From Anisakis pegreffii (Eukaryota; Nematoda; Chromadorea; Rhabditida; Anisakidae), in assembly GCA_035041965.1 (NCBI GenBank), contig JAPYMA010000218.1, positions 33,050-97,049 of the forward strand: a stretch of DNA of 64,000 bases, written 5' to 3'. Both the position numbers and the translations under genes were made by a program. The notes beneath the pieces were generated by a model, which saw only the letters and a list, made by a program, of their open reading frames with translations, was not told the origin of the DNA and searched no databases. Shown in pieces: positions 1-13,489 of the stretch. Position 1 is the stretch's first letter. Each line of letters starts with the position of its first letter.

Positions 1-604
1 AGAATTGGTTTGTGTGTACGATCAGTTTTTGACTAACCTGAGGCCATCATCCTCATAGATTTCGCTCAAGTGCTCACCACTATACTTCCATACCTGACTT
101 CACCTCAACGAATCCGCAGATGTCCTTTTCATTCGGTCATCTCTCATTCATCTTCATATTTCATCGTCACTACGACTTTCTTTTTTTTTCAATGGCGTAA
201 CAATAGTTACGAATTCACAAGACGACCGCTAACTTCTTTTCATGCATTCATTCATTTTTTGCGTATCTCTCTTCTCTTTCGTCGTATGCACTCTTTTTAT
301 CTGTGAATTCTAATATTTAAGGAACTCCCTTTCTATTCAATTTTGCAGCAGGAAATCAACTTCAGCGAGTTGCTCAAACAAGAATTATTAGAAAAATAAA
401 TTCGTCGGAGAGAATCTTTATATCATTAACAAAACATCTTTAAAATAAACTCAGAAGATAAAATGCTTGCTAGATATATGTCAAAAGTATTTGTTCACAG
501 GAGACTAATCTTGATCTGAATGCCACATAGAACGAGAATGCCTTTCGAGTGTCCTATGTAAACCAGAGTAACTACCTTAGCTCATGCTGCTAATTAGTGT
601 GGTT

Positions 605-1135
605 TGGGGGTAGAAAAAAAGTCGGGGACGGGGAATTTCGGGTATCCCCGAACTTCCCCCAAAACAATGGATACAAACACGGCTTGTGGTGAATTCAGCC
701 GATCGACGGCTCTTGCATGTACATGAGGAGACAAAGAAACTTCTCAATGGGATAAGACCTCCGTTATCCTACTCATTTGCATGTGTGAATTGCGAAATAT
801 TTCTTTGTGTGATATCAGCTAATAAGTAATATCATTTTGAATCAAATATGACAGCGCTACCTAATACACTTCTTTGATCATCGCTTCCTCCACTACAGAT
901 TAGAATCCTGTATGTTCTTATAAATTATATGATTCATTCATTACTCACCAGTAGCGACGCACAAGACGAGACAAAGAAAGTAATAACAAATTCATAGAGC
1001 AGCAAAAATTTATCTGTCGGGGAAAAGCGAGGAATTTTTCGAAATTTCGGGGAACGCCAACGGTTCTGGAAAAGTCGGGGACGGGGAAAATCGGGTATTT
1101 TCGGAAATAAATCCCTGAAATTCCCCGCAACACGC
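605..1135. repeat. GC-rich dispersed repeat (GTCGGGGACGGGGAA type)
   Basis: Two blocks, about 605-660 and 1016-1132, share the phrase GTCGGGGACGGGGAA followed by TCGGGTAT, in DNA that is otherwise strongly AT-rich. A related block (GTCCGGGGCGGGGAAAGTC) occurs near 45,565. The base composition contrast and recurrence in distant intergenic sites suggest an old interspersed repeat. No ends or target duplications were resolved. Confidence 0.5.
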
Positions 1136-2106
1136 TACTTCGAACTCAAATTGAACAAGTATTTTGCAGTGCAGAATAGGTCATTCTATTCGTGTTGTTG
1201 CTTATGAAATCGAATGCGATGTGGACTGCAGTAATATAGCACGATAACTTCTGCTCATCACAGCTTGAGTCGGAACATTTTCCCAATGTTATTGAGAGCA
1301 GTCTTTCATAAGGCTGTTTTTGATAAAGTGTCCTCCAGTGATATTCACTGCCGCCAGATTAGCTTCTTGCAGTGTTGATCAAAATTTTGCGAATTTCCAT
1401 GAAAAACATTCGATATGGACATCAAGATTCGAAGATTTCGCTGTTTAACATTGTTTTTATCTTTTAATCACATCCAAACTTCGTGTAGCAAATGAAAGTG
1501 AAAACAACAAACAATCAAGAAGAAGAGTTCCATTGAAGAGAGAGCAAAACAACACAGAACGATGCTGATGACTGCTACTTCAAACAAGTTTTTTGCGTTT
1601 TAGTTGTCAGCCAATGCGTAATGATTATCGTTATCGTTATCATCGTAACGTTATATAACCTGTTATTATCAACACAAACTAAACGATAATCCGTAATGAA
1701 TAATCCATCAAAAGATGCTCTCTCGCGCCTTCATTGCATGATTTATAAGATCGATAAAATAGCATACTGAACCTGTTTCATCATGAATTGATTATCGATT
1801 AAAACAATAACAGCTCCTTTTTATGGGCACAGGCTTCGAAAACGGATCTCTTTTAGCAATGGAACTTGCTACACTCACTTCATTTCAACATTTAAATCTG
1901 TGGAGTTCAATTGGCTGCAACTCAGCTGATTCATTTCGTGACTAGTTCGGTTGCTACACTTTCTTAGAACAGTTAGTAAAATTACCAGTTCATTAATGAT
2001 TTTACAATTATATATCTTCAACAAACTGCGGAATTCCATGAAAAATGACCGTTGTGATTGCGTATTGATATACACCAGAAATTGATCTCACATGCGAGCA
2101 GATATT

Positions 2107-2193
2107 TTAAATTTCGAAACAGTATAAGACTCCAGTTTCGGTATTTTTAATACCTTAAATTTCGAAACAGTATAAGACTCCAGTTTCGGTATT
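2107..2193. repeat. 39-bp direct duplication
   Basis: A 39-bp segment (2107-2145), beginning TTAAATTTCGAAACAGTATA, is repeated without visible change at 2155-2193, offset by 48 bp. The identity suggests a recent slippage or replication duplication. No function is apparent. Confidence 0.8.
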
Positions 2194-3655
2194 AAACAGT
2201 ATTTTAAATTTTTAAACAAGTAGGATCTTATCTTTAAATGTTAGCTTATTTTGCAATCTTGTCCAATTGAGATTCATATTGTCCTTGCAATTCGTTCTCT
2301 CAATTGAGATTCATATTCAATTTCAGCAAGTGCATCAACTAAAGTTCAACCAGCAGTAAGATAAACAAATGATGCTACAGTCTCGCTGAATACAATACGC
2401 TGTTGTTCAGTACGCTAATCGCACTTAATCTCATTTTTCTGGAGTGTCAACTTATACGCACGACTCTGACGATGCATGCACGTAAACATATAAGCCTATT
2501 CAGCAATATGTGTTTACTGCTATGTTTCGCATTGCAAACTCAGATCATTTTCGTTATGGTCGTTGTCTTATGGCTGATCGTATTGTTATTATTAGATTTA
2601 TTATTATTGCTCATATCATTAGGTGAATGCAATGCGCTTGCAATTCGTTCTCTCAATTACAATATAACAGCTATATGACCGTTTATTGGACCCCCGAATG
2701 TGAACTGCTTCTATCTGACGAGTCATTCTGAGCAGGTCATGCAACTTTAGATTGCGTAACAACGTTTACCACTTCAAGCCGTTTACTAACATCTTACTGT
2801 CGCCAACCATACAGTCGTCCAACACAGCACTTATTCCTCTTGATATGCGCAATTCAATTTCCACAACAGTTTCATCATGGCTTGTAGTTAATATTTGGCT
2901 TAGTTTCGCGAATAGTTTCGTCGATTGTATAATAAATTTCAATCACTGAATTATTCACGCACACGAGAAAGACACTTTGAAAAAACTTCACCACTTTTTT
3001 AAAATGAGAGTGTGACCACTAAAGATAATCCAAATATGCGTTAAATCGCACTAGTGTTCGCTGAAGACCTAAAAATCCGATACATTCAGATCATCATCAT
3101 CACTTTATCGCACAAACAAATTTTATCTGGTTGAGTGGATACCTTAACTAAGATGCGATAGTAACCATCAAAAGATATCCAATTTATACTATTCAGTTTC
3201 TTGTCAACAGGCGAATAACAAACAATGTTCACATTGGGAAGATGATTTCTTCCTTCACAAAATTTTTGAGATGGATTCGTCTCATATTATGGAACAAATT
3301 GAAACCAATAAAGGCGAATTTATTTCACTTCGTAATCTCACTACTAATATCTTCATAGCTGAATTATCCAGCATTCAGCGCAAGTACTGCATCAAAAAAT
3401 AATAAACATCACAAACATGAAACATAATATAGGTTAGCACCCTCAAATACACACATAAAACAACATAAGTTACCACCTCCATGTTTCGTTCTCTAAATTT
3501 TGCATGAAGCCCTTTTAAAGGGAGTCTGAGGTTAAGTTACTTCAAACAGAGTCTAACTCTTTCCACTGCATAAAGGATTGAATAAAAGAGGTGCACCAGC
3601 TGAATAACCATTGAATTAAGTCTAAAATAAGCGTGAAATAACCAAACGTGTAACA

Positions 3656-5500
3656 TCAGCATGAATAATGTTGTGTTGCATGAGTGGATTGTGAGGGCGT
3701 AAAGGTATTATTGATAACGATATTTGTGGTATTCATAAGGAGATTTGCAGGAGAAGGTAACGATAGTTGCTGTGACGATAGTTGTTCAGTCAGTGGCGAA
3801 ACTTCATGCTGCATGTACATATGCTGATAATGTGGTACTTCTGCAGATGAGTTGGAATAGGGACTTAGCGAAAACGAGGAGCGTCTGCAGATATGTTCAG
3901 TTGGAATTCCACGCATTGCCTCGCGCTCAGCTCTATCTGAAAATCATTAGTCCAGCAAATTCATGATACTTCGTAGTTAGGTATAATTGTCTCAAAACGT
4001 TAAAATGTTCACGTTATTCGATGTTCACGGCAATAATTTCAAGACTATGGAGTGGGTATACTGCATTACAAAATTCAAAAAACATTCCTTAAGAAACATT
4101 TTCCGTATTTTGTGCACCTAAAATCTAACGGATTTGATTATCGCAGAAAGTACTCGCAGAGTTCAGCGTTCGTCAATAGATATTGAGTGTTGAGATGAAT
4201 TCAAGTTGAGAAACACTCATGAACTCATCAAATACTCACATACTCATTTGAAAATACTGATCATTTAAAACGAAATATTTGTGTTTTTAACCTTTGTAGT
4301 TGTTCCTGGCTTGCACCTCGGCCATTGCTACCGAAGCGAAATCTTCCAGTTCGAGTGGTCTTAATTCGTTTGAAAATGATGGACGAAACTGAAATTATTC
4401 ACGATCAGATTAAAATGCTTGATCAATTGGGCTATTCTTTGATCAGGATTGATGCTGCTGCTGCTGCTAGTGACATTGGCGGGTCGAATCACTTAAGTAC
4501 AACAACAATCGTTCATTCATCAAATTAATACAGCTGGCAACATATTGTGGTAAAGAGTGAATTTAGGAATTTAATCATGTTATCGCTCATGCATGCTGAA
4601 TACACATACAATTCATAGACAGCTACAGCGTAAGAATCCGAAGCAGTCGAACAATCAACTGCTTTGCGAATACTCAAATGTTTTAAGAATGAACGATGAA
4701 AATGTTCAGCCTCCAGATCGTTTAAACGAATCATTTGTGGAATAAAGTTGCCATAACGATTCACTAACCAATTCGTCTCCTCTCAAAACATCCTGTAGAT
4801 GCTGAATATAGCGAAGTGCGAGTCGTAATGTTTTAATTTTCGGTAGTTTCTGATCGATCGGAATGTGCGGCACACATTTTTGCAGTTGTGCATAGGCTTG
4901 ATTCATTTCTTCATTACGTTTTCTTTCCTCAAAATGAATCTAAATCATTCATTTGCACAAATTTCACGATCAAACTCACAAGTTGAAGCAATATCCGACC
5001 GTAAGGCAACATAAAACAACATCATAAAACTAAACTTACACAAACCTTTCGATTTGATCTTGATCGTCGTTTTGCAACTGCTTCAGTTAATTCTCTATGC
5101 TGTTGCCGGTTTATGCTGTTGAAGTGATCATGGACAAATCTTCTCGAGCTGCAAAACAAAAAACTTTCTCATTCAAAAATTTAAGTCTTCCTCACCGCGA
5201 AACTTTTTTCACCCATCTTTTCGAAGCTATTGTAAAGAAGTTTCTACAAAGTTTTTTTTGTTGACAATTTACAATCCAAAAGTACCATGAATTGTGATTC
5301 ACTTCAACATACCAAATTTCATAAATATTTCGAGGTTCTTGCGGTGGCCGCTTCACATACACAATCGTGAATTTTTTGTCCTTAAACGAAAGCGGAATGA
5401 ATAGCAAAAATCCAGCAAAAGACATTCAATAAGCAAACCTTTCATGATGTTGTCGTCGATCTACTTCAATACCCGTCATTAGGTTCGTGTACGGTCTCAT
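3656..5500 (-). CDS. HAND-type bHLH transcription factor
   Basis: DNA-binding transcription factor of the HAND branch of class A bHLH proteins, expected to dimerise with an E-protein and act in mesoderm or muscle lineages (family knowledge). Model, high to low coordinate: 5500-5439, 5148-5046, 4927-4765, 3936-3656; phases agree and the sum is 609 nt, 202 aa. Basic region at about residues 48-62 (RRSRSNRK across the exon 2/3 junction to ERKRNEE), helix 1 with NQAYAQLQ, loop VPHIPIDQKLPK, helix 2 IKTLRLALRYIQHLQ. The loop and helix-2 start match the HAND signature (VP..P.D.KL.KIKTLRLA) better than Twist or PTF1. The last exon is Ser/Pro/Gln-rich and ends at TAA-type termination after HYSC. The donor ending exon 3 (A|GTGAAT) is the weakest call; without it the protein would end at 4706 with 128 aa. 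The segment before the bHLH is shorter than in vertebrate HAND proteins. Confidence 0.8.
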
Positions 5501-8500
5501 TTCTTCGATCGTACGATGCAAATGAGCAAAGACGTGCGTCAATCAAAGAAACACTACTAAATAAAGTCGGTATACTTCCTTATAGGGAGGCCAGATGCTT
5601 ACAACGCACTAGATAGATAGATGGATGTCTGGTCACACGACACGTCCAAATCTCACTAAATCCCCAAAATCCCAACTATTTATCTGTTCCTATGCCGTGT
5701 GCTAAGATATCCACTTAACTCTTCCTTTGGGTAAGTTGCAAGGAGGCGGGCAAATTGGATGATGATGATGATGATAAGTTTGTATGGGTTTAACGGAGAG
5801 GATGCGCGAAATAGACTACTAACTTTACTTTGCTGCTGGGAAATAACTTTTTCAGTGGAACAGTTGTAAATGCTTTCGCAATAATCACTTACTGCAGTTA
5901 TATGTTTTGCGTTGACGGACAACTAAATGATGATTTACGATCGTGTATACTGTGGCATATAATGGCAATATTCAAAGTTATATATCCGAATACACATCCG
6001 TTTTGTTACATACAATACAATCTTTTGTTCCATCTTTGGTTTATGAGAACTAAAGTTATGTTCTATTGTTCAGTTTTGAATGCGATATCGTAAAGAAGTA
6101 AATAATCAAGAGTAAGTGAATGACTCTGATATGCAATGCAATCCGAAAGTTTTTGGTGTTGTCGTCTTGTCCATGGAAATCTGGAAGAACAATAAATTCT
6201 GCACGAGGAGAGCGTGTTTGTTATTTGAATATAGAGTTGATTTGTATCAACAACTGACTGCTTCATGAAGAATATATTTCTTCAATACATGAAATGCATG
6301 GAAAAATTTGATCTCTTAAAAATTCAATAATCCACGGTTGAATTCCCTCATCTACCGTGGTGTTATAATTTGAAAAACAGAGTTCCGGAGAGCTCTGCGA
6401 ATTTGACAGATTCCTTAGCGAAATGACATGAATAAGCAGCACACGTGAAATGAACGTATGCATTTGTATGCATTCTCAATGAAAAGATTATCGTAAACGC
6501 ACAATGAAAGAAGTCATAAAAGACGCATGCATGCTTATGACAATTGAGCATTGCATAATACAGTCTTGACAAGCACTTATGATATTGTTTTCAGTTTCGA
6601 TGATACTTATCCATCAGATATTGCAAACATAATTCAGTGCTCTTGATATGAAAACAAACTTTGGCTGCACTGCAACACGAGGAAAGATTTAAACCATTTT
6701 CAGGTATCAGCTACTGCATACGCAACAGCACTTGCTCAGTCTCAGTTTTCAAGAAACGCATATTCTGTCCAAAATTCGAAAAAGTTTGTAGTGTTATGTA
6801 ATCCTCTCCTCCTCTTGGTATTACCGACCAACGTTTGTTTTATTGGATGAATCGAGAACGTTCGAAGTTTCATCAAGAATGTTTCATTGAGCACAAACAA
6901 GTATGAATGTTCAGAAGGTTGAAAATGAGTGAAACAGTTTCGATAAAAGTGTTCAAATCAAATTAATGTTGTGATCTTGAGAGACTACTCAAAGAATTCC
7001 TGTTATACATTTGTTTACACCTATAAAAATTGAATGGCACGTGCAACTGCTCTGCAAAATCAAAAGGGGCATGCAGAAGTCAGCCAATGAGCCGTAGCAG
7101 CGCTCTCTTATGGAGAACAGGTAAGGATAATCACAAAGTCGGCCCTCTCTTGATGGCCAATTCTCCCCTCTGGGCACTCTCGACGAACGTCTGATCGCAC
7201 CGCTCAATATTCCCTCGGTGCCTTACTTTGCAGAACAAAATCATTTCGAGAAGCACCATCAAAGGTATTAAGAGACCATAAAAATTTGCCCGTAATTAGT
7301 TTTATTTTGCTTTAGAATGGTTTAATCAAATTTTCAGATGATTTCTGCGATCACCGAGGTAGCTGCAGACGACTCCGTACAACGTGTGGCTAAAATCATT
7401 ACAGCAAAGTTTATTTTATGGACATTTGATGTTTTTTATGATGCTTTTAGTCCAACTTCAAACAATTTGTTAATGCAATCATCAGCAATATATTGTTGTA
7501 AAGCAGTCGATATTGAGTCCAAAGAGGATACCGATGCAATACTCTCGATTAATCCGTCATAACAAAGGGCATCTCATACCTTTTCTTCTCCTTCTTCCCA
7601 TACAAGTTATTCTTGTGCAATAATATGAACAAATGAACAAACGAAATGTAATAAATTGTTGTTGTCTGATTGTAAATAATCACGCAATAATAACTGAATT
7701 GTTTGATTTCTTCTTTTAACGCACCATCCTATTCTCTTCTCTCCAGTTGAAATGGGGATTAAGAATGTAAAAGCAATGTGCACACTTTATATTCTCTTAA
7801 TAGCAACACGTATGTTCAACAAATCATGTAAAATGTTTCCAACGAATATCGAAACCTTTTAGTGAATGCAAGAGAAAACTATCTAGAACAGTGGTTCTCA
7901 TAGGGGGTGAAATTACTCATTTTGGGTAATTTGGTGTCAAGGGGTAATGGACAGGGTCGGGGAATTAGTATGTCGTGCAGTTGTTATTTTATGATAGAAC
8001 GCATGATGCTACTTTTTAACTCCGATATGTAAATGCGGTTAGGTGATCGCAACATTCTTCATTCTCCAATGAATATCATTAGCTCGTCCCTGCCTAACAG
8101 GGTTTTCGCTTGTTTTAACAGAGTTTTCATTCTTTTCCTTGCTGCTGTAATCGCTCTCATAACATTTATCACCAAAAATGTTCTCTTCTGCTAATTTCTC
8201 ATTCATTTCACTCAACAATCAAAATCAAATTCTCATTCTATCAAATACACTCTATAATTGATCATTTGACTGTCGAACGTTGTTGAGCAATAATATTCGA
8301 TTGCTGTATTGTTGATTTTGGCTGTCAACATTCGTCAACGTATCCAGTAAATAGTATATGCTACAGAATAAGAAAATAATTCGAACTGTGAAGTGAACTG
8401 AGAGAAAGTGAATGAGAAAAACTCATCAAGAGAACGATATTCGCATGTAATAGCTGTGAGAGTGAACACAACACGTCTGAAAAGAATCAGAATCCATCTG

Positions 8501-10313
8501 AATCAGCTTGAAGTGAGCGTATCATAATCAACAGCTTTTCATGCAATCATAATCGATCTCATGAACCGTAGGAACGTCAGGAACAAACGGAAAACCGTTT
8601 GTTCCTGACGTTATCCGTACAAATAGTAAGTTATTATATCAGGGAGTAACAACGGCCTGCTAGATCGTCAAAAAGGGTAATGGAGCATCCGAACGTCAGA
8701 ACCACTGGCCTAGAACTCGTAAATCAGCTGGAAATTCAAGACTCTATTATTATTCTATTTCATCGTTAACAATACATCAAAAATTTCTCTTCGCTGACCC
8801 CAATACGGTTCCGTCTTCACTGACCTTTAAAAGAGTTGCAGAAGGGCATTCAAAACAAACAAATGAAGTAATTTCTTCAGTAAGTCGGTAGATTGCGTGT
8901 CAAATAATGACTCGCATAAACTTATGCAACAGCGATGGTGATATTATTGGAGTATCATCAAAATGGTATTTTTATTAATAACGCGTGTCACTAGAAGTTC
9001 AAATGGCCCCTATGCAAACAGAGAAACAGTTCACACATCTTTCCCATTCATTTGCATTCTAATCAAAACACTTTCAACAAAAAAACCTTTCAACATTTGT
9101 GAATTGGTCAAGTATTTCACATCGAACAATTAATTCAAGCGGCTTCGGCAGTAAACAAAGAAACCGAATTTTCGCATTCAGTTAGCAAGATATGGCTTAA
9201 ATCGCCAGTAATATTTCAATGATCAATGATGCCCCATGCTGTTAAGAGCTGAGATTTTGATGTTCATCTCAATTATCGCCAAATCTGTTAGTGACGTCTT
9301 GAGAGCGATTAAATGTATCAATTCATTTTCTTCAATTTCATTTCTTATACTCATTTGTCGTTCGAATAGTGAAAGTGCCAACTGCAGAAATTTGATATGA
9401 ATCGATCCATTGGATAACCTCTTTGTTCAAGAGCGATCAACGATGCCGTAAGGAACCAATCACCTCAGAGTTTCGAAAAATCACCAAGTTTCTTGAAATC
9501 TTGATCGCATTATTTTCATTTCATTCTCGGATCTCCTGCTGAAATTATTCTCACAATGATTTATCGCTCTATTTCGGCATAAAAATTACCCTGAAAGGAA
9601 ACCCTCCAGATGAAGTTGTTCAAAGTACCCGATTGCAACTTATTCATATGCAATTTCCTTGGTCTTGAAGTTCACTTGCCATTATACTTACTTCCCATAA
9701 CGACCGCTCTCTTGGTGAAAAGATTTTCAAAATACTTTCTTATATAGCGAAAGTGTAACAGAACAGCATCATCACTTGATCGCTATTTCATTTTTTGATT
9801 TTGCTGAAGATACAAGTTTCATCGAAAAATTTTTCTTTTTCGCTTCTATACAATTATGTTTCTTTGAGTGTGTCCACTCTCATTCCGGTTGTTGTTTCCC
9901 ATTGAATGCAGTGAACTATGAAAATGATGCCATAATAAGCCAGTTGTACCATAAGCAAAATGCATTCGAAACGTTCTACTTCCAAAGAAAAACTAGTTCT
10001 AATAATCAGATTTCGCGGATGAATGGTTGGTTCTTAATTGAAACTCTAAATGCAAAAAACATTTCAACTGTTACATAATATATGATTAATGTGTGTATAT
10101 AAGCGACCACAAAAAACACTGCAATACATTCGTAATTGCATTCAATTAAAATTCGTCTACAACTCGACATTTTTGATTATCATTTTTAACCATTATAACT
10201 AGGAGAAAGTCATTACACCTAATAGTACCATATGGAAAACTATAAAAACAGAAGTACTCCCTATTCGGCCAACGGACTTAACAATAATTTTTTTCAGACG
10301 GCTCTACAATCGA
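5501..10313. other. Intergenic region between the bHLH gene and the collagen cluster
   Basis: No gene could be supported over this 4.8 kb. It contains a MITE at 7889-8707 (separate entry). A signal-peptide-like start at 7754, followed by a GTATGT donor, has no continuation I could find. Frames at 5830-6093, 7338-7562 and 9776-10078 have no recognisable features. Confidence 0.5.
7889..8707. mobile_element. hAT-type MITE, full-length copy 1
   Basis: The element starts CAGTGGTTCTCA and ends with the inverse (TCAGAACCACTG), the terminal repeat typical of hAT-superfamily DNA transposons. It is flanked by an imperfect 8-bp target duplication (ATCTAGAA at 7881-7888, GCCTAGAA at 8708-8715). It has no transposase reading frame, so it is non-autonomous. 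Internal sequence (from about 8090 on) recurs at 13.5, 31.6 and 56.4 kb. Near its 3' end a perfect 18-bp hairpin occurs (8573-8590 with 8595-8612). Confidence 0.8.
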
Positions 10314-12133
10314 ATGGCTTCCGGTGCAGGATATGCGATTGCTGAGGCTACAACTGCATCTGGACTCGCAATATTCGGTTCACTGATCGCAGTTGGTCTT
10401 CTCATCAATGAAATAAATTCGTTTTCCTATGAAATTATTGATGCTGTGGACGATTTCAAGGTGTAACGAAACTTTTGAGTGTATATTTCGCTTTCATGGA
10501 TTCATTGATACGATTTCATCGATTCATGGATTCACTGCATGAAATTTCAAGCAACTGATTCTTAGGACCTGGCAAATGATGTATAGGGAACGATGATGGA
10601 GATTAGTGCGAGCAGATCGGGCCATGAGCATATTTCTTTAACATATGATCGTGTCAAGAGATCACTGGACTCGAGAAGAAAATCTGATTTCGGCGCTAAG
10701 GGCATCCGAGTAGATGCTTTCAATAAACGATCACGAAGGGTTGTCGAGTGTCCTGCAGGACCACCTGGACATCAGGTGATAGCTAGATCGCCAGGAGGTT
10801 AGGATCCGCTTGATGTATAGTTCACATCACTCGGAAGATGTTATTATATGGTCAAATTATGGTTTTAAATGAAAACAAGCCTCTTAATTAATGTCATGAT
10901 AATAAGAATCGACGGTAGCAATAAGTAAGAAATCATTAGATACACTTCTCTTTCTAGTTTTATTGTTTGAAGATATTTCAATTTGTTTGCGAAAAAGATT
11001 ACTGTATGTCTTCGTTGTGCTGCAGCAGAAATAACTTGAAAACAGAGCAACTTCCGAACAAAAAACATATAGCTGAACCGAATTCTTATCGTTAGCATTC
11101 TTTATTTGCTCTCTTACAAGTGAACAATGCCAGTTAAATGCCTGGCTCAAAACATGAAAGTTTATTTTTAGAACCAGGTCTAGCTGCTTTGCCAGGACGA
11201 CCTGCCTTGTCCGCTGTTGCCGTTATCCTATCATCTATAACGGTAGAAGGATGTATTAAGTGCCCGATTGGAGCACCCGGATTACCTGGACCAGATGGCC
11301 CTATTGGCGATATTGGACCTATCGGACAGCTTGGAGCACCCGGATCTACTGGTAATGGTGTAGGGCCACCGGGAACGCCTGGACCACCTTGACTTGATGG
11401 ACAATCTTGTACATTATTTCATGATCAAAATTCACTGCATATTCTTTGAAATTTAACGAAACTCAACAAAATGAGTTGCTGAATAACTGATATCGCTGAA
11501 TAACTCAACAACGATTCACGATCTTTCGAATAACGTTTGGAATTGAAAAGGTGCTTGTGTAGGTGCATTTCGATTTTCTATTCCTATAAATTTTTAGATG
11601 AACCAGGCCAAGCGGGACCACCTGGACCGCCAGGCGCACCAGGTCGGCGCAGTCGTTCAGAAGGAGGACCAAAAGGACCACCGGGTGCTACTGGGGCACC
11701 AGGACGTCCAGGAGAACCAGGAGCTGATAGTGAACCAGGAGCGGCTGGTCCGCAAGGAGCCACGGGACCGGTGGGAAATGCAGGTTCACTGGGGGTGATT
11801 GGAAAACGTGGAAACGTAAGCTGTGTGATCGATCGTTAATGAAAAGGGTGGAAAGCGTTGATGAATCACGTTTTATGTTGCAAAATGCAAACTGCAAAAG
11901 TTCTTTTAAAATTGAAATAATCACAAAAATCATTGTTTTACTTGGGAATACTGATTGTATAAGAATTCAAGAAGTTATTTTGCAGTTATATTTGAGCTGC
12001 TTTATGCATCATAATTAACGTGAAATGTTGGTTTTAGTCCGGACTGTACGGGATCTCAGGACCTGATGCGCACTACTGTCCATGTCCAGCAAACACTAGA
12101 GCTTTGATCAGAAGAAGAAGTCATCTTGCATAA
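10314..12133 (+). pseudogene. Cuticle collagen, disabled by in-frame stops
   Basis: Same plan as the three intact collagens downstream. Exons: 10314-10460, 10566-10797, 11172-11408, 11598-11815, 12038-12133, with matching phases. Exon 1 encodes a membrane-spanning N-terminus ending in VDDFK. Exon 2 continues DLANDV then TAG (10584-10586), exactly where the paralogs have an invariant tryptophan (AWNN, CWHE, TWHE). The frame then stays open for 70 codons through a basic processing site and CPAGPPG, where two glycines are replaced (Val, Arg). Exon 3 begins EPGLAALPGRP, includes GCIKCPI, has one surplus codon, and meets TGA (11390-11392) in place of a Gly codon in triplet 14 of 15. Its donor is T|GTACAT instead of G|GT. 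Exon 4 is 218 nt, as in the next collagen. The last exon ends GPDAHYCPCPAN. A poly(A) signal follows at 12395. Inactivation looks recent. Confidence 0.85.
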
Positions 12134-12394
12134 TGTCTCAGGCTTCATGAATTATGATAATTGTTCAGTTTAGTGATTGATTTGATCGATCAGTTTTTGA
12201 TACTCTTAAAAATAACTTATACGTTTTATTGTTTCGCTGCAAGTCCATACAATACTACATGAATAGTATCAGATTTATTGGAGTTTTAGGTACGCAATTC
12301 CAATATATCTGATACTTGATCTGATTTTGGTACGAAGAGGACTTCAAATTATTCTGATGGTACTGCAATTAAAAGTGAACTATTTTCTTGCTGT

Positions 12395-12400
12395 AATAAA
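12395..12400 (+). promoter_or_regulatory. Poly(A) signal of the first collagen copy
   Basis: AATAAA located 262 bp after the stop codon of the collagen pseudogene; the best-placed hexamer in that 3' flank. Confidence 0.4.
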
Positions 12401-13489
12401 TGCTTATGATGCATTCGCAGTAAATAAAATGTTGAAATTATAAGAGCAATGTGTTCAAGCGAGTAAGATAAAAGGTGATTCAAAGTAAATCAAATGAAGC
12501 ACAGTTTTCGTATTTGATGTCAAGCTAACCCTTATATATGTAAGAGTTGAAAAAGAGCAGCGAAACTCTATCTAGGAGAAGGATTTCAACTGCAATTCAT
12601 TTTAAAACCTGAAAGTATTATGCGAAATATCACTAATCCCATAAATCACTAATCCCATAAATAACTGATCAGAAGAACCAGATAATGGTGTAAGTATACG
12701 TGGATTATGAGAAAAGCATTTTATTACGCAACCTTAGTGCAATTAACCAGTTATTTTATAACATTATATTTTCTTCTGTCGCATTTTGATTTTCAATTGA
12801 TCAATTTCGTGTAAGCAATTGCAATAAATCCACTTAATGTTTCTACAGGATTTTCATCATCAGCTATTTCAGATGACATAATCAAATGCGCTTTGTTCAT
12901 GAGTGCACTTCTTACATCCTCTGCTGTGAACAAATCCCTTCCAAATCAAATTCGTTCATTAATTAGGCTGAAAAACCAGAATTTTTGCTGCGTTTTCATT
13001 CAGTTGACTTCAAATAAAAGGAAATGCTAACTGCGTGCAGGCAATGTCAACAATAGTTTATCAGCAGTTCCACTGTTCGCAACAATTCATATCACTTTTG
13101 ATATTTTATTCTGATTTCTATCGAAACCGATCTGATTGTTCGTTTCTAGCTGATTGTAAGTGCGTCTGAAGCTTGCTGCTCACACTGAGAGCTGCGGCAA
13201 AACTTATGCAAAGTTCAGCATTCAATTTTCAGAAGCACGTCAGAGCTCACTAATTCGGATTAAAATCAAAAAATCATCCCGTCCTTTTCTGAAACGATTT
13301 TTCTGAACCTAACCTAGAAAATATTCGAGCAATTATGAAATGTTTTAAGCTTTCGATCCATAAATTATATGGGTCATTGTTATGTTCTCATTATGGTGAT
13401 AGTTCTCATTATAATCCTTATTCTCGTTGTAATATCGCACTCTTCAACGATTATTGGTTAGAAAACACGATTCTCTAGAAAGATTAGCG

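Larger units (their letters stand above)
1..3655. other. Intergenic region without a recognised gene
   Basis: AT-rich DNA downstream of the bHLH gene. Open frames here are short, and none shows a domain, a signal peptide joined to good splice sites, or similarity to other parts of the window. The stretch contains a GC-rich repeat near 0.6-1.1 kb and a 39-bp direct duplication near 2.1 kb, listed separately. The hydrophobic frame at 2403-2678 is Leu/Val-rich but sits in low-complexity DNA. Confidence 0.5.

Noticed and set aside
2403..2678. Hydrophobic 91-codon frame with Leu/Val runs
   Set aside because: Arises from TTA/TTG-rich low-complexity sequence; no conserved feature.
4325..4528. Plus-strand frame with a short GCT repeat in a bHLH intron
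   Set aside because: Lies antisense inside the bHLH intron, has no matching partner exon and no domain.
7754..7813. Signal-peptide-like start (MGIKNVKAMCTLYILLIAT) followed by a GTATGT donor
   Set aside because: No second exon with a fitting phase or any recognisable content was found downstream before the collagen.
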